The translations under genes were made by a program, and so were the position numbers. This document shows positions 33,340-43,491 of a DNA stretch of 64,000 bases, in pieces; within the stretch, counting starts at the first letter, position 1; each line of letters starts with the position of its first letter. This DNA comes from Epiperipatus broadwayi. Taxonomy: Eukaryota > Onychophora > Udeonychophora > Euonychophora > Peripatidae. A model generated the notes under the pieces. The model searched no databases. It was given only the letters and a program-made list of their open reading frames with translations, and was not told the DNA's origin. The stretch spans positions 372,001 through 436,000 of the forward strand of contig JAQFVV010000153.1 in assembly GCA_028023455.1 (NCBI GenBank), given 5' to 3'.

Positions 33340-36120
33340 TTTTTTTAATTATTATTAATTCTTTTTTATTAAAATATACAGTTGTCACTCAAATATAAAT
33401 ATAGGAGCAAAAATACTAACAAAATGTTGATTTTTTAAAAATATTTTATTATATGTCATTTTTAAAACTTTGTCTTTTTAAATTGTTTTTCCTATTAAAT
33501 TGTATAATTTGTCAAAATCCAAGATGGAAGATGCAATTGTTCATTGTCTAAAAATAATTAGAGGGTTGGAAATATAATATTGTTTTAATCTTGGGAAGGA
33601 ATTTTTAATTAAGGTTTTACTGAAAATAAAATTAGGTATAGGATTAATAGATTTTACTTTTGTATAAACATTTTTGTCAAATCTATTTTCAATCTGAAAA
33701 TAGATTTGAATTTATTTTGGACAGAACAAAGAAAACTTAAGATTTTAGATTAAAGATTAGATTTGAGCTAGAAATAAATTAAAAGCATTCTTCAAATACC
33801 TGAGCAGTATATAAAATGGGCTAATTTTAATCACTAACAGATTGGCTATTAGTGAGAGAACTGATTGCTATTAGACTCCATGCTGCTTTGAAATCTTAAA
33901 AAAATAATTGAATAGAAAGCTCATCACTTTTCTGACCCTTGTGGTTCATTTTTATGCTACCGTACCATCATGCTCCCATAGAATGAAGTAAAAGCCTGAT
34001 GGAGAACTTTAGAATGCTGAATAGAAACTTGCTTGCCACATAAAAACTCATATGGATCCATTAAATGCTGCACTTTGAAAATGGACTCTTAAATTGAGTA
34101 AGGTAATGATTTGCATACCGTCTAAAAGTAAATCTAGCTGACTAATCTTGAACCCTACTATCAATTTCTCCTAATGTATGATTTAACTTTGTAACATTTC
34201 TAATAATGTAAATTGTTCTCAAATAATTTCTATAAATTTACTTCTCTCTCATATGCTCTAACTTTCTTTAACTTTGGTGTGGTCATTTATTTATATATAT
34301 TTATTATTTAATTTATATGTCTATTTTATTATTAATATGCCAATCTCAAGCAATCTGACGAGTTGAATTTCTAAAATCTTTTCTTTCTTCTTTTTAAGTA
34401 AACCTCTATGAATTAAGGTTACTAATGTCCCCTAAAACCTAATGCATTATTAATTAATATGCTTGCCAGATTGTTTTTATGAGTAAACATTTTGTTTATG
34501 TTTTAGAATAAAAATTTGTTATTTGTTAACTCTGGATTCTACCCAAGGTGAATCCAGAACTCAAGCTAATTAACACTCTGAAATCGTTTAAAATATTATT
34601 TATTCAATTCTGAAAGTGTCTTATTAATTGTTTTCTATATATAACTGCTAGTTATTTTCTTTTTCCATACTCTTAACATATCATAAGCTTAAATATCCAG
34701 TTGTTGTAAAATCCATGATGATGGGATTGAATTATTTTAAATAGCAGAAAAGGAGTGGGTCAAATCTTAACATATATTTTTATTAAATGAAATCTTCCCT
34801 ATATATAATAGTGGCATAGCATATTATTTATCTAAATTATGGCATTTAAATAGGGGTCATTTATTTTTAAAACAGTAAATCTTAGTCAATGTTGTTAGTG
34901 ACATTTATCAGTACTGCGTTACTGATATTCGGCATATCTTTGTGAATAAATATATTACACGCTTTTAATCTGGGGGTTGCGCCAAGATTGAATCCATAGA
35001 TTTCTTTTCAAGTCTTGTCATGTGGATAGTTGACATTCCCTGGGCCACTTTCTTCATATAAAAAGCTTCTGCACATCGGTGACATCCATGGCATGCCTTA
35101 TCCACATTTCTCTAAGCACTGCCCAAGAAGGGGGTCTTAGACTTCATTTTTGTCCAGAAGCACAACTTTTCCTCTTATTTCTTCACTGATGTCAGTACTG
35201 CAAACTTCTTTGTATTATTATTTCTTTTGCTTCATGACCCAGTTTTGATGTTATAATATTAAAATTGCGTTCTGCTTAAATATATATATAAAATATCGAG
35301 TATTACTAATTTTATTAATTAATAATGTTATTTCAGTCTTATATAATCCTGCCATTGTAATTTAGTATTTCTGTATTTAAGGGTATCTGCCTTGAGAAAA
35401 ATCAAGTGTTCTGTCTTCTAAATGTTGAGCAAAAAAATTTTTCAATAAATATTTTGTCATAGATTCAAATATAATCTTTCAAATGTCTTTTATTTTCACG
35501 ACCTCAGTGACATGAAAATAGTTTTCTTATATATATAATGAATCTCAGAATGCTCCACAAAATTGTTAGTCACCACATTTCAGAACCATATATAAAAGCA
35601 TTAATAGCAATTTTATGTAATCTTTTTAATAATTGATTGTCATTTTAATATTGTACCCACCAAAGATGTGCGTTAATGTATAAATACTATTTAGTTGATA
35701 AAGAGCAAATGAGAATAGTTCATGTGAATTTCATTATGTAATTATTTAGCTTGCTCATTCACACACATACTAATGTATGCAATTAATTTATAATGTATAT
35801 AATAATTATCATATTAGACTATTTTATTGTCTAAACTTATTTGAGTCGTTCGAATTCCTGTTTCTCCACTTCCACATGTACAACAAGTATATGCATATTT
35901 TAATTTAGTTAATATTGAGTCTCATTGTCTTCTCCACTCTGCTAGTGGGCCAGATTTAAAATGAATTCTTGTGTGCCATCATTATATGTTATTCATTAGG
36001 TGTTTGATCTGGAGTTCGGGGAATGGGTTCAAGTCCAGCTTGGTCCCTGATCTAAATCTCAGACTTGACTGGGTTTGAAGTACATTATTGAGTTCCAGCT
36101 TATGTTAGATGGATCAACAT
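33340..36120. other. AT-rich non-coding DNA with one GC-richer patch
   Basis: There are no genes. 34970-35240 is a GC-richer patch (for example GACATCCATGGCATGCC, then AAGAAGGGGGTCTTAGAC) of unknown nature. 36005-36060 holds GGGTTCAAGTCC, a possible pol III B box, without a convincing partner A box. Confidence 0.4.
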
Positions 36121-36135
36121 GTTTTGACTGGTACA

Positions 36136-36166
36136 ATATATATATATATATATATATATATGTATA

Positions 36167-36232
<66 letters not shown>
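36136..36232. repeat. Compound (TA)n microsatellite
   Basis: Two TA runs (about 36136-36161 and 36169-36232) are separated by TGTATAG. Minus-strand frames across it encode only Ile-Tyr repeats. Confidence 0.95.
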
Positions 36233-36236
<4 letters not shown>

Positions 36237-36239
36237 CTC

Positions 36240-37970
36240 CAGGAATAATAAATCCAATTGAAATCTCTTAATAAATTCATAAACCATGCAGTTTCTTTTC
36301 ATTCAAGAATGATATAATCCTCCAGAAATCTTAACTTTTGATATCTTTTCAATTATAATAATTCATTTTTTTACTCTTCAAGCATTGAAAGTTCCCATCA
36401 TGAACAATTTGCACATTTTGCATATCTATATTTAAAAAAAAAGAATATTTAAATATATTAATGGTACTATCTTATACTTTACTATTATTGTAATAACAAT
36501 TATTTTTTAGCATTTTAATGAAATTTCTTTGATTATGGTAACTAGTCAGATTTTGAAGTACATGCTCTTTGTAGACTACCTTTTGTAAGTTTTTTTATGT
36601 TTGAAACCAGAAGGGAGATTCCTAAATTGCCAAATATTCATTCATTTTCTGAGTGAAAGTACTGTTCCAAATGTAGATCCAAAGAGACTTATTATTGATA
36701 GTATTGCCTTGTATAAGATTATAAGTAAAATCTTGTGGTCTACTTAACATATTACGATCACTTTTTTCTAAATGCTGATAATTATTTCCAAAAAATAAAG
36801 AGTTTAGAATCAGAATTTTTGAATGTATATTCAAAGGATGAAAATGCTGTAGATTAAAAGTTTTAAATGAGATTTATACATCATGTAGTTTGGTTGATGT
36901 ATTTCTAATTACTATTTTTAAATGTGAAAGTGTTTAAAACTTCACTCTCTTAGTTCAAAATGCTTGAGTCTGGCTTATTTATATATAAATTTAAGTAGAG
37001 AAGAAGGTAAGGTTCCATCTTTTTCTCTTAAAATCTCTGACTTGTGTTTGAACTTAGAGTTTCTTGTGCAGTCATTTTTAACTTGCATCTATCAAAGGCT
37101 TCATTCAGCCTTTCATGTTATTATTAATTACTATTTTTTATTGATGAGTGTATATTATTTATCTATTTCGTATTGATTTTTCACAAAATTCTTATAAACT
37201 ATATTTATACTATTTAGTTATCTTGGATTTCTGGTGCTTAATTCAACTTTTGAATATTTCAAAAACTATAGAATCCATTAGAATTAAAGATTACCACATT
37301 GTATTTACATTCCAAAATCCAATTGTCTCTGCGAAAAAATAAAAATAAAATTTAAGCTGTATAAACTACAAGGTTTTATGGCTTGGTCTGTAATAGTAAA
37401 AAAATTATATTTCAATAATAAAGTTATGATGTTTATTCACCAGTTATTTATCAAATTATTACCTCATTAAAAAAGTTATTTGCCATTAAAAAATTAGATT
37501 ATTTATAATGTGATTTGCTATGTTTTGTTTGCATATCATAATTATTAATTATAATTTTTATGCATACATTTTAATGCTACTTTTATAACATTAGTTGTAT
37601 ACACTATTCACTCACACACATTTATACATAAATCAGTTATTCATAAATAAACACGAACCTTCCAATTCCAAGACGAAAAACTGTCTAGGGATGAGTTTTG
37701 CGATGACTATACAAATGCATCGCATATAAAATAATCTACAAATGTCCACTTAAAAATATTGTCGCGCCATATACTTCAACTTGTTTTAGTAATTAATTCT
37801 CTTACATATTTATAAATTATTTGTGGGTAATGAAATTTATTTTCAACAATGTTGCATATATATTATTATTCAATGTTAGATTTTATCTGCATAACTTTTA
37901 AATAAAAAAATCATGTGAGCATCTTCTGGGTACTTTAACACTGGCAGGCTTTCAATTTCTTGGTGATTGC
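36240..37970. other. AT-rich non-coding DNA, nothing recognised
   Basis: Several 60-70 codon frames are present but have biased, low-complexity composition and no domain. Confidence 0.45.
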
Positions 37971-37973
37971 AAG

Positions 37974-38064
37974 CGTTGTTATCCGAGAGGTAAGCGCAGC
38001 CGCCTTGCAAGCAAGCAATTGTTTGCAGACAGTTGTTGTGGATTCGCCTCCTGGCCGACACTTG
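37974..38064 (+). mobile_element. tRNA-Gly-like SINE, copy 2
   Basis: A plus-strand tRNA-like body: GCGTTGTTATCCGAGAGGTA (A-box region), CCGCCTTGCAAGCAAGC (anticodon arm, loop CTTGCAA), an extra 15-20 nt, then GATTCGCCTCCTGGCC (B-box region). The tail is decayed. It is closest to the copy at 43243. Confidence 0.75.
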
Positions 38065-38120
38065 CATTATTTTAGTTTGGCATATCTTCATTATCAAATA
38101 TAATTAATAAATATAAAAGT

Positions 38121-38131
38121 TATTTTTCTGG

Positions 38132-38166
<35 letters not shown>

Positions 38167-38178
38167 ACCAGAAAAATA
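38121..38178. repeat. Palindrome around (TA)n
   Basis: TATTTTTCTGGCCTTATA at 38121-38138 pairs with TATAAGACCAGAAAAATA at 38161-38178 (17 of 18 positions), with TA repeats between. A further (TA)n run follows at 38199-38231. Confidence 0.85.
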
Positions 38179-38195
38179 TATTTTATATATATTAT

Positions 38196-38233
<38 letters not shown>

Positions 38234-38259
38234 AGAATATTGATAAAATATATAAAGAT

Positions 38260-38600
38260 ATTTTCTTTTAATATTATTTCTATAAATAACACTCCATGTG
38301 TAATTCTATGATTAATTTCATCTATTATATTATTATGTATATTATTAATCCAAGGTAATTAACTATGAATATTCATGTCTAATTTATTTTTGTCAATTTC
38401 CAGTTTTTATTTTTGAAAAATTATTGAAAATTACTTGTCTTTTATGCATTTATTTTAAGCCTTATATATTACTTATATCTGATATCCTTTCCAGCAATTC
38501 AAATTCTAAAATGGTATTTGCAAAAGCAATCACAACATCTTCAATGTTTAAATCATTTAAAGTAACTTTCATCTATATATACCATCATTTTTAATCATTA
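38260..38600 (-). mobile_element. RTE LINE relic (copy A), RT palm/thumb
   Basis: On the minus strand, 38560-38470 reads IEDVVIAFANTILEFE, aligning with the ADDVAVFANSALEFQ block of the plus-strand RTE copy at 5180-5220. Further on, 38370-38295 gives VNYLGLI and DEINHRITHG, matching NNYKYLDQI...MNKIIYRIKLG. The two catalytic aspartates are not both preserved (EDV in place of ADDV). It is heavily decayed. It is a separate insertion from the copy at 39160-40010, because both contain the same domain. Confidence 0.6.
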
Positions 38601-38842
38601 TTATTTAATTGTAGGATAAATGTTTAGAGGTTTAATCCAGTTTGTCCAATTCATGGCTTCTTTATATCACATAATTTTAACAAATTTTCCATTTTTGTCC
38701 ATCCCCTTCATATGAAATCTCTGTTTTTTTAATTTTTTTTTGGAGTTTAAAACCTTAGGCCATTTCCAGTTCAACTCCATTTCAATCATTCCTTTTAATC
38801 TTATCAGAAATGTCTTAATTTTTTTTTTACTTTATATATATA

Positions 38843-38929
38843 TTTTCATATGTCAAATGTGTTGACTGGGAAGTGAACCCGGGCCAGCTGCTTGGAAGGC
38901 AGCTATATTAACCGCTAGGCCACCAATGC
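38843..38929 (-). mobile_element. tRNA-Gly(UCC)-like SINE, copy 3 (closest to the tRNA)
   Basis: 38929 down to 38859 (71 nt) matches eukaryotic tRNA-Gly(UCC) along its length. It has GCATTGGTGGCCTAGCGGTT, an anticodon arm GCTGCCTTCCAAGCAGC with loop CTTCCAA (anticodon TCC), and CCGGGTTCACTTCCC. The acceptor stem has mismatches (GCATTGG against TCAACAC), so it is unlikely to be a working tRNA gene. It runs into TTTGACATATGAAAA, the tail shared by the other SINE copies, and therefore shows the tRNA of origin of the family. Confidence 0.75.
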
Positions 38930-39159
38930 TTGACTATATTTTATTTTCACTCTCCCCATCTTATAACATACATTTCTCTATATATTACTGTATGATCTGA
39001 AGTTGAAGTGTCTATCTATATCAATCTTCTATTAAGTGTTGATGTCTAAGATCCGAAAGTAAATAAATATTGATAGAACACTTTTATTAAAAATACTTCT
39101 TTTCAAATATCTAAGCTTTTTTTTAAAAAATTTTACTTTGTTTTATAGATAAATTTAAT

Positions 39160-40010
39160 TTTATGATTAATTTCATCCATTATGCTTTTGTCTGTATTAA
39201 TAATCAAATCAAATTCATTATCACAGTACCATCTTCTAATTCATTGTTACCAAACTTTACATTGCTGATTATTATTTTAATCTTTTTCGCATATATCTTT
39301 TCCTGCTTCTTGTTTATTTCTGATAGCTTTTCTAATATATCTTGAAGCTCTGAAACATTATTTAAAAAAGAAAAATTCAGCACCAAAATCTACATGACTT
39401 AAATAATTTTCGTTTATTTTTATTTTCTTAGATTTTCATTTTAATCCACAAAGCTTTAAAGGCATAGAATTGTTCTGCCATATAAACAGTACTAATCTTA
39501 TGTCACTATCTAATCCAATCATTGCTATTGCATTTTAATAAATATTCTTCAGAATTTGATAATATCCTGGATTTAGATCTTGATATTCCAAAGCTTTAAT
39601 CACTGCTAAAATACTTATGGTATCAAATATTTCTTCAGAATCTTTAAATTAAAAACTTAATGACAACTCATATTCACTGGTTCTTTTTATAACTTTTATC
39701 AATACATGTATATAAGCTATTGTGTTATAATCACCTTTAAATCTATTTTGTTTTTATAGTTGCTTTGAATCCAAAATTCTTTATAAATGTCATACAAAGA
39801 TCTTATAGACAACTGATAGGATATTGATATTTTTGTAATTTTTAATTTCTCTCTTTTCATCTTTACTAAATATCAATATCAACTACTGTGCTTTTCCAAA
39901 TATCTGATATATTTTTATTATTTAGACATTTGATATATATAGCATTATCAACAGTTCCCCTATTACTTTATCTTCTTTTTTTAAAATAACTAGAATACTT
40001 TGATCATTTT
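39160..40010 (-). mobile_element. RTE LINE relic (copy B), reverse transcriptase
   Basis: Minus-strand reading from 39930 to 39160 gives KDEKREIKNYKNINILSVVYKIF (compare KKGHKEDIRNYRPISLLSILYKIF at 4694), then RTSEYEL, and then EEIFDTISILAVIKALEYQDLNPGYYQILKNIY (compare AFDSISTASVIKALDQQGVN.GYCHILKNIY). KIKINENYLS and NVSELQDILEKLSEINKKQE follow (open at 39204-39386), then NTDKSIMDEINHKIKF. The order and identity match the plus-strand RTE copy, but catalytic residues are lost and stops are frequent. It is an old insertion. Confidence 0.7.
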
Positions 40011-40244
40011 CTTAATTGTGTTTCATTTCATAATAAGTAAACCTTCATTCCAGTTAGAAAATGCAATCAATGTCTGATTTTAGATCTCACATAAACAATG
40101 AACAATTATAATGAGTTCTTATAGAAAAATACATAATTTGTTACATTACATTCAAAATATATAAAAATTTGATTAAAGAAATAAAGCTTCAATTGGAAAA
40201 AGTGTTAATTAATGAATACACAGTTTTACTAATTTATATTATTT

Positions 40245-40293
40245 AATAGTGATATTAGCAATTAAGCCAATGCATGAATACTCTCAATTTTTA
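40245..40293 (-). repeat. Partial copy of the neighbouring hairpin
   Basis: TAATAGTGATATTAGCAATT followed by AAGCCAATG and ATGAATACTCTCAATTTTT equals the reverse complement of parts of 40580-40670, joined with a small deletion of the loop. It is a deletion derivative of the hairpin at 40508-40701 in opposite orientation. Confidence 0.75.
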
Positions 40294-40507
40294 CAGACAC
40301 AAGATATGTATTTTAGAAAGAATGGAATGAATCTACCCATTCTTTTGACCCAAACATTTATGTATGGGCAAATCTTAAGCATGTGGGAATGAGAGCGTGA
40401 AGGTGTTAAACGATCACTTTTAAATTACATTTGTTATGTTTGAACAAATGACACTTGTGAAATATTTACAATTTACGACACGTCATTCTTTTAGTTGAAA
40501 TTAAACA

Positions 40508-40701
40508 TATATAATGAGATATTATTTTATGTAGCGCTATGTTTTTTATGTAATAGTAATATTAGCAATTAAGCCAATGTCTGGAAAAATTGAGAGTATT
40601 CATTTATAATTTATCTTTAAAGCGCATGTGCATTGGCTTAATTGCTAATATCACTATTACATAAAAACATAGTGCTATATAAAAGAATATCTCATTATAT
40701 A
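40508..40701. repeat. Hairpin element with 71 bp arms
   Basis: Left arm 40508-40579 and right arm 40631-40701 are near-perfect reverse complements (both end TATATAATGAGATA/TATCTCATTATATA outward and AAGCCAATG/CATTGGCTT inward). The loop is 51 nt. It has no coding content and fits a small MITE. Confidence 0.85.
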
Positions 40702-41204
40702 AGTTATATTATTAAAAAAATTATTAACTTGTGGGTAAATATAACACAGAAAATCATTTTAGTAGCTATATTTTTTTTTTTAAATTATACTTTTTTCATT
40801 ACCAGTATGCTTCTATGTTTCTTATGTAGTGGGAGAATATTTCCTAATTTATCATTTGTTAAATTAAATTAAAGTATTAAAAAAAACTAATTACAATATA
40901 CATTTTAAATTTTCTTTTTGGTATACTTTATGTTCCATTAGCAACATTTTTTATTCTTGTAATGTCTAACCAATTAAATTTTGAATTAATTTTGCAGTTT
41001 TTTTTTTTAAACAAATCTTCATGAATTGTATTTATTTTAAATAAGCACAGTGAAATTAAATAAAAAAATGATAAAGAAACATAATTTACAGTTGATTGCA
41101 AAAATTTTAACAATAAATTATTAAATCTTTTTTTGTTTGTTTTTGCTTTTATTATAAAAGTTTTTTTTAACAGCTGCCCATTTTGGAATATTAGAGATAA
41201 GATG

Positions 41205-41630
41205 ACTGATTTAAAATTAAGCAAGTAAATAATATTTTTAACTAATGTCAAATAAAGTTGATTATTAACAACATAATGCACAAAATCATTTTTCTCTCTT
41301 TTCCCTCTTAAAATAATTTATTCTTATAATAATCACAATTATGATTAATGAACTTTTTACTGCAAGCAAAGTAACATTTATAACAATTATAATCCATAAA
41401 TAAATCAAAGACAAATTATGAGATTGATTTAAAATTGAGAAATAAATAATATTTTTAACTTACATTTAGTAATCTTTGATCATATAAAGTTGATTATTAA
41501 ATACATAATGCATGGAATTATTTCCCTCTTCAAATAATTTATAATTATGATGAATACAATTATGATTAATGTACTTTTGCCATGAACAAAATAACATTCA
41601 TTAAAATTATAATCCATATTGATTGAGTGA
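41205..41630. repeat. Diverged tandem duplication, about 220 bp unit
   Basis: 41205-41405 and 41425-41630 are direct repeats; both carry GATTTAAAATT..., AAATAATATTTTTAAC, AAAGTTGATTATTAA, ACATAATGCA and CAATTATGATTAATG in the same order. The core AAGTTGATTATTAA also appears reverse-complemented at 63345 and 63780, so the unit is part of a dispersed family. The 117-codon minus frame at 40928-41281 overlaps the first unit and shows no domain. Confidence 0.7.
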
Positions 41631-41639
41631 ATATATTTT

Positions 41640-43242
41640 ATCTAATGCACAAATTTTAAAATTCAATATTAAGCACTGTTGTTATATCTGATCAAATTAT
41701 GTTTTGTGTACTGTGTTGAATGAAACAAACTTTTTTTTTTGCTTCTGTTGTCATTAATGTGAAAATCTTCTTTACTTTGGATATTGTAAATAAAAACACT
41801 TGCCAGCACCCTGGATTAAAACTACATAAAATACATTAATCAAATTTAAATTCCATAGCAGAAATCTTATATTAAATATTTTATAATGAATAAACACTTT
41901 ACTATATTGGACATTTTTAGCATCAATGTCACCATTTCCCTTTCAGATAACATAACTTTAATGAAGTCGGTATCTTATGATATCATCAACTTCCAAAATG
42001 GCTTCCATTTTGAAAAAAATGATAACTGTTTTTAAAAAATAATTTGGGAATTTTTTTAAACATTATAACAGTGGATAATTGATTATAAATCAAAATAATA
42101 GGTACAAATTGATGATGAGCAGTATGATGAATTCTTACATAAAGGTCAGTTGCTATCCAGGGAATTTAAAAAGATACTGTAATCTATTCTTTTCTTTATT
42201 GATTATTGTTTTGTTTAATTTTCCATACACATTATAATGCAATCTATATATTTTTTTTGCAATGGTGCCATGTTGAAATAACTTCCTTCAAATACCAAGA
42301 TGCTTTGTTTATATTTTTGTTCTGTTTCTTTAGATTTTTTAGTCCTTTTTAGCCATATTTCCTTATGTCATATTTCTTCATGTCATCATTAACTCATTTT
42401 CATACTATTCTAAATGGGTCATTTTCAAATACTTTCATATTTTTCTTTTTCTACATTGAATAACCATGATCCAGCTACAAGTTTATTAATAAATTGTTCC
42501 TTTTTTATACCAGTTATCTGTATAGCAGTTTTCTATAGACTATCAGTTTTTTTATAGAACTTGATAATGTCTTCACATATATATTTTCTATTAAGAATAT
42601 ATTTTTATTTTTGTTTCACAAACTATTTGTAATTTTTTTTAATACGTTTTTTTTTTGGACACATACAAATCTAAATTATAAATTACCAATATAATTTTAA
42701 GAATTACAAATTTGAATAAATCTCATTTTCTATCTCCTTCATATTTTATATGACTAAAACATGATAACTATCAAAGAATCATAAGTTTTTCTTATAAGTA
42801 GCACTCATAAAGAAGAGAGTAGTCTCCTTAAAGATAGAAGATAGTATCTTTATAAACTGTAATATATTTAGAGAAAAAAATATTTTTAAATGATGCATTT
42901 TTAAAAATATATTGTGTGTATTTAGTGTACCTATTGTGTTAATGTTTAAATAATAAATTATTGTTATTGAAATGTGTTTAGACGTTTAATAAAAATAAAA
43001 AACTAATATCTAACCTTTTTATTACTTATGTCATTTCACTTTATTTTAATTTTTTTAAGTAAGTATTTTTATCTATTTAAAAAAATTATATCTTGTGATT
43101 ATTCATCATATTATTATTGCAAAAACTAGTGGGGGTAAAGGAATATTAAACGAAGTGTGTGTTCAATGATAAATTATATGCATTTTACAAAAAACTTTGA
43201 ATGACGATAGATTTTAGCTCTAGAGTAAAAAATCATATTATA
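41640..43242. other. AT-rich, presumed intron of the phosphatase gene
   Basis: No exon is visible. 42290-42600 read on the minus strand looks faintly protein-like (FINKLVAGSWLFNVEKEK) but is full of stops and matches no family I can name. If the exon at 43417 is real, this stretch is intronic. Confidence 0.4.
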
Positions 43243-43355
43243 GTCAAGCGTCGTTAGCCGAGAGATCAGCGCAATCGCCTTGCAAGCAAGCAGTTGGTTG
43301 CAGACGGTTGTTGCAGGTTCGCCTCACGGCCGATGCTATGACATATGAAAAAAAA
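43243..43355 (+). mobile_element. tRNA-Gly-like SINE, copy 4, with target-site duplication
   Basis: The best-preserved plus-strand copy: AGCGTCGTTAGCCGAGAGAT (A box), CGCCTTGCAAGCAAGCAG (anticodon arm), an inserted stretch TTGCAGACGGTTGTTGCA, then GGTTCGCCTCACGGCCGATG (B box). The tail is CTATGACATATGAAAA plus an A-run. AAATCATATTATA (43230-43242) before it and AAATCATGTTATA (43356-43368) after it form a 13 bp target-site duplication with one mismatch. It sits about 50 bp upstream of the phosphatase exon, so its A-tail immediately precedes the branch-point region. Confidence 0.85.
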
Positions 43356-43400
43356 AAATCATGTTATACTAAGTTTTATATAAAATTAATATTTCAATTT

Positions 43401-43416
43401 CAATTTTTTTTTTTAG
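43401..43416 (+). promoter_or_regulatory. 3' splice site of the phosphatase terminal exon
   Basis: CAATTTTTTTTTTTAG immediately precedes the exon. TACTAAG at 43367-43373, about 45 bases upstream, is a plausible branch point. The reading frame is open from the first base of the exon (phase 0 fits the family alignment). Confidence 0.7.
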
Positions 43417-43491
43417 GAGCAGTATAGATTCTGCTACGAAATGGCCAGTGCATTTTTAGATCTTTTTGAAACGTATGCCAACTTCAAATGA
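43417..43491 (+). CDS. PTPRA/PTPRE-like: Receptor-type tyrosine phosphatase (PTPRA/PTPRE type), last coding exon
   Basis: A polypyrimidine tract and AG (43403-43416) precede a 24-codon open stretch ending in TGA at 43489-43491. It reads EQYRFCYEMA then SAFLDLFETYANFK. Type IV receptor tyrosine phosphatases (PTPRA, PTPRE) end their second phosphatase domain with an EQY.FCY helix and finish ...YANFK; LAR-type phosphatases share EQYQFCY but have a different end. This fixes the family. In the family the protein is a transmembrane phosphatase that, among other roles, activates Src-type kinases; the D2 domain, whose end this is, is mostly regulatory. The upstream exons were not found in the window, so the gene runs in from the left with large introns or is partly outside. 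It is too short for ordinary ORF detection. An isolated retro-copied fragment is unlikely given the splice site. Confidence 0.8.
   Translation, partial: EQYRFCYEMASAFLDLFETYANFK

Noticed and set aside
38859-38929. Functional tRNA-Gly(UCC) gene
   Set aside because: Acceptor stem mismatches (GCATTGG against TCAACAC) and the SINE tail TTTGACATATGAAAA directly after it indicate a retroposed copy.
40928-41281. 117-codon minus-strand frame
   Set aside because: Low-complexity Lys/Leu/Phe/Asn composition from AT-rich DNA, overlapping a tandem repeat unit; no domain or splice context.
42290-42600. Protein-like minus-strand tract (FINKLVAGSWLFNVEKEK)
   Set aside because: Too many stops and no family that I can name; could be part of an old transposon but the evidence is insufficient.
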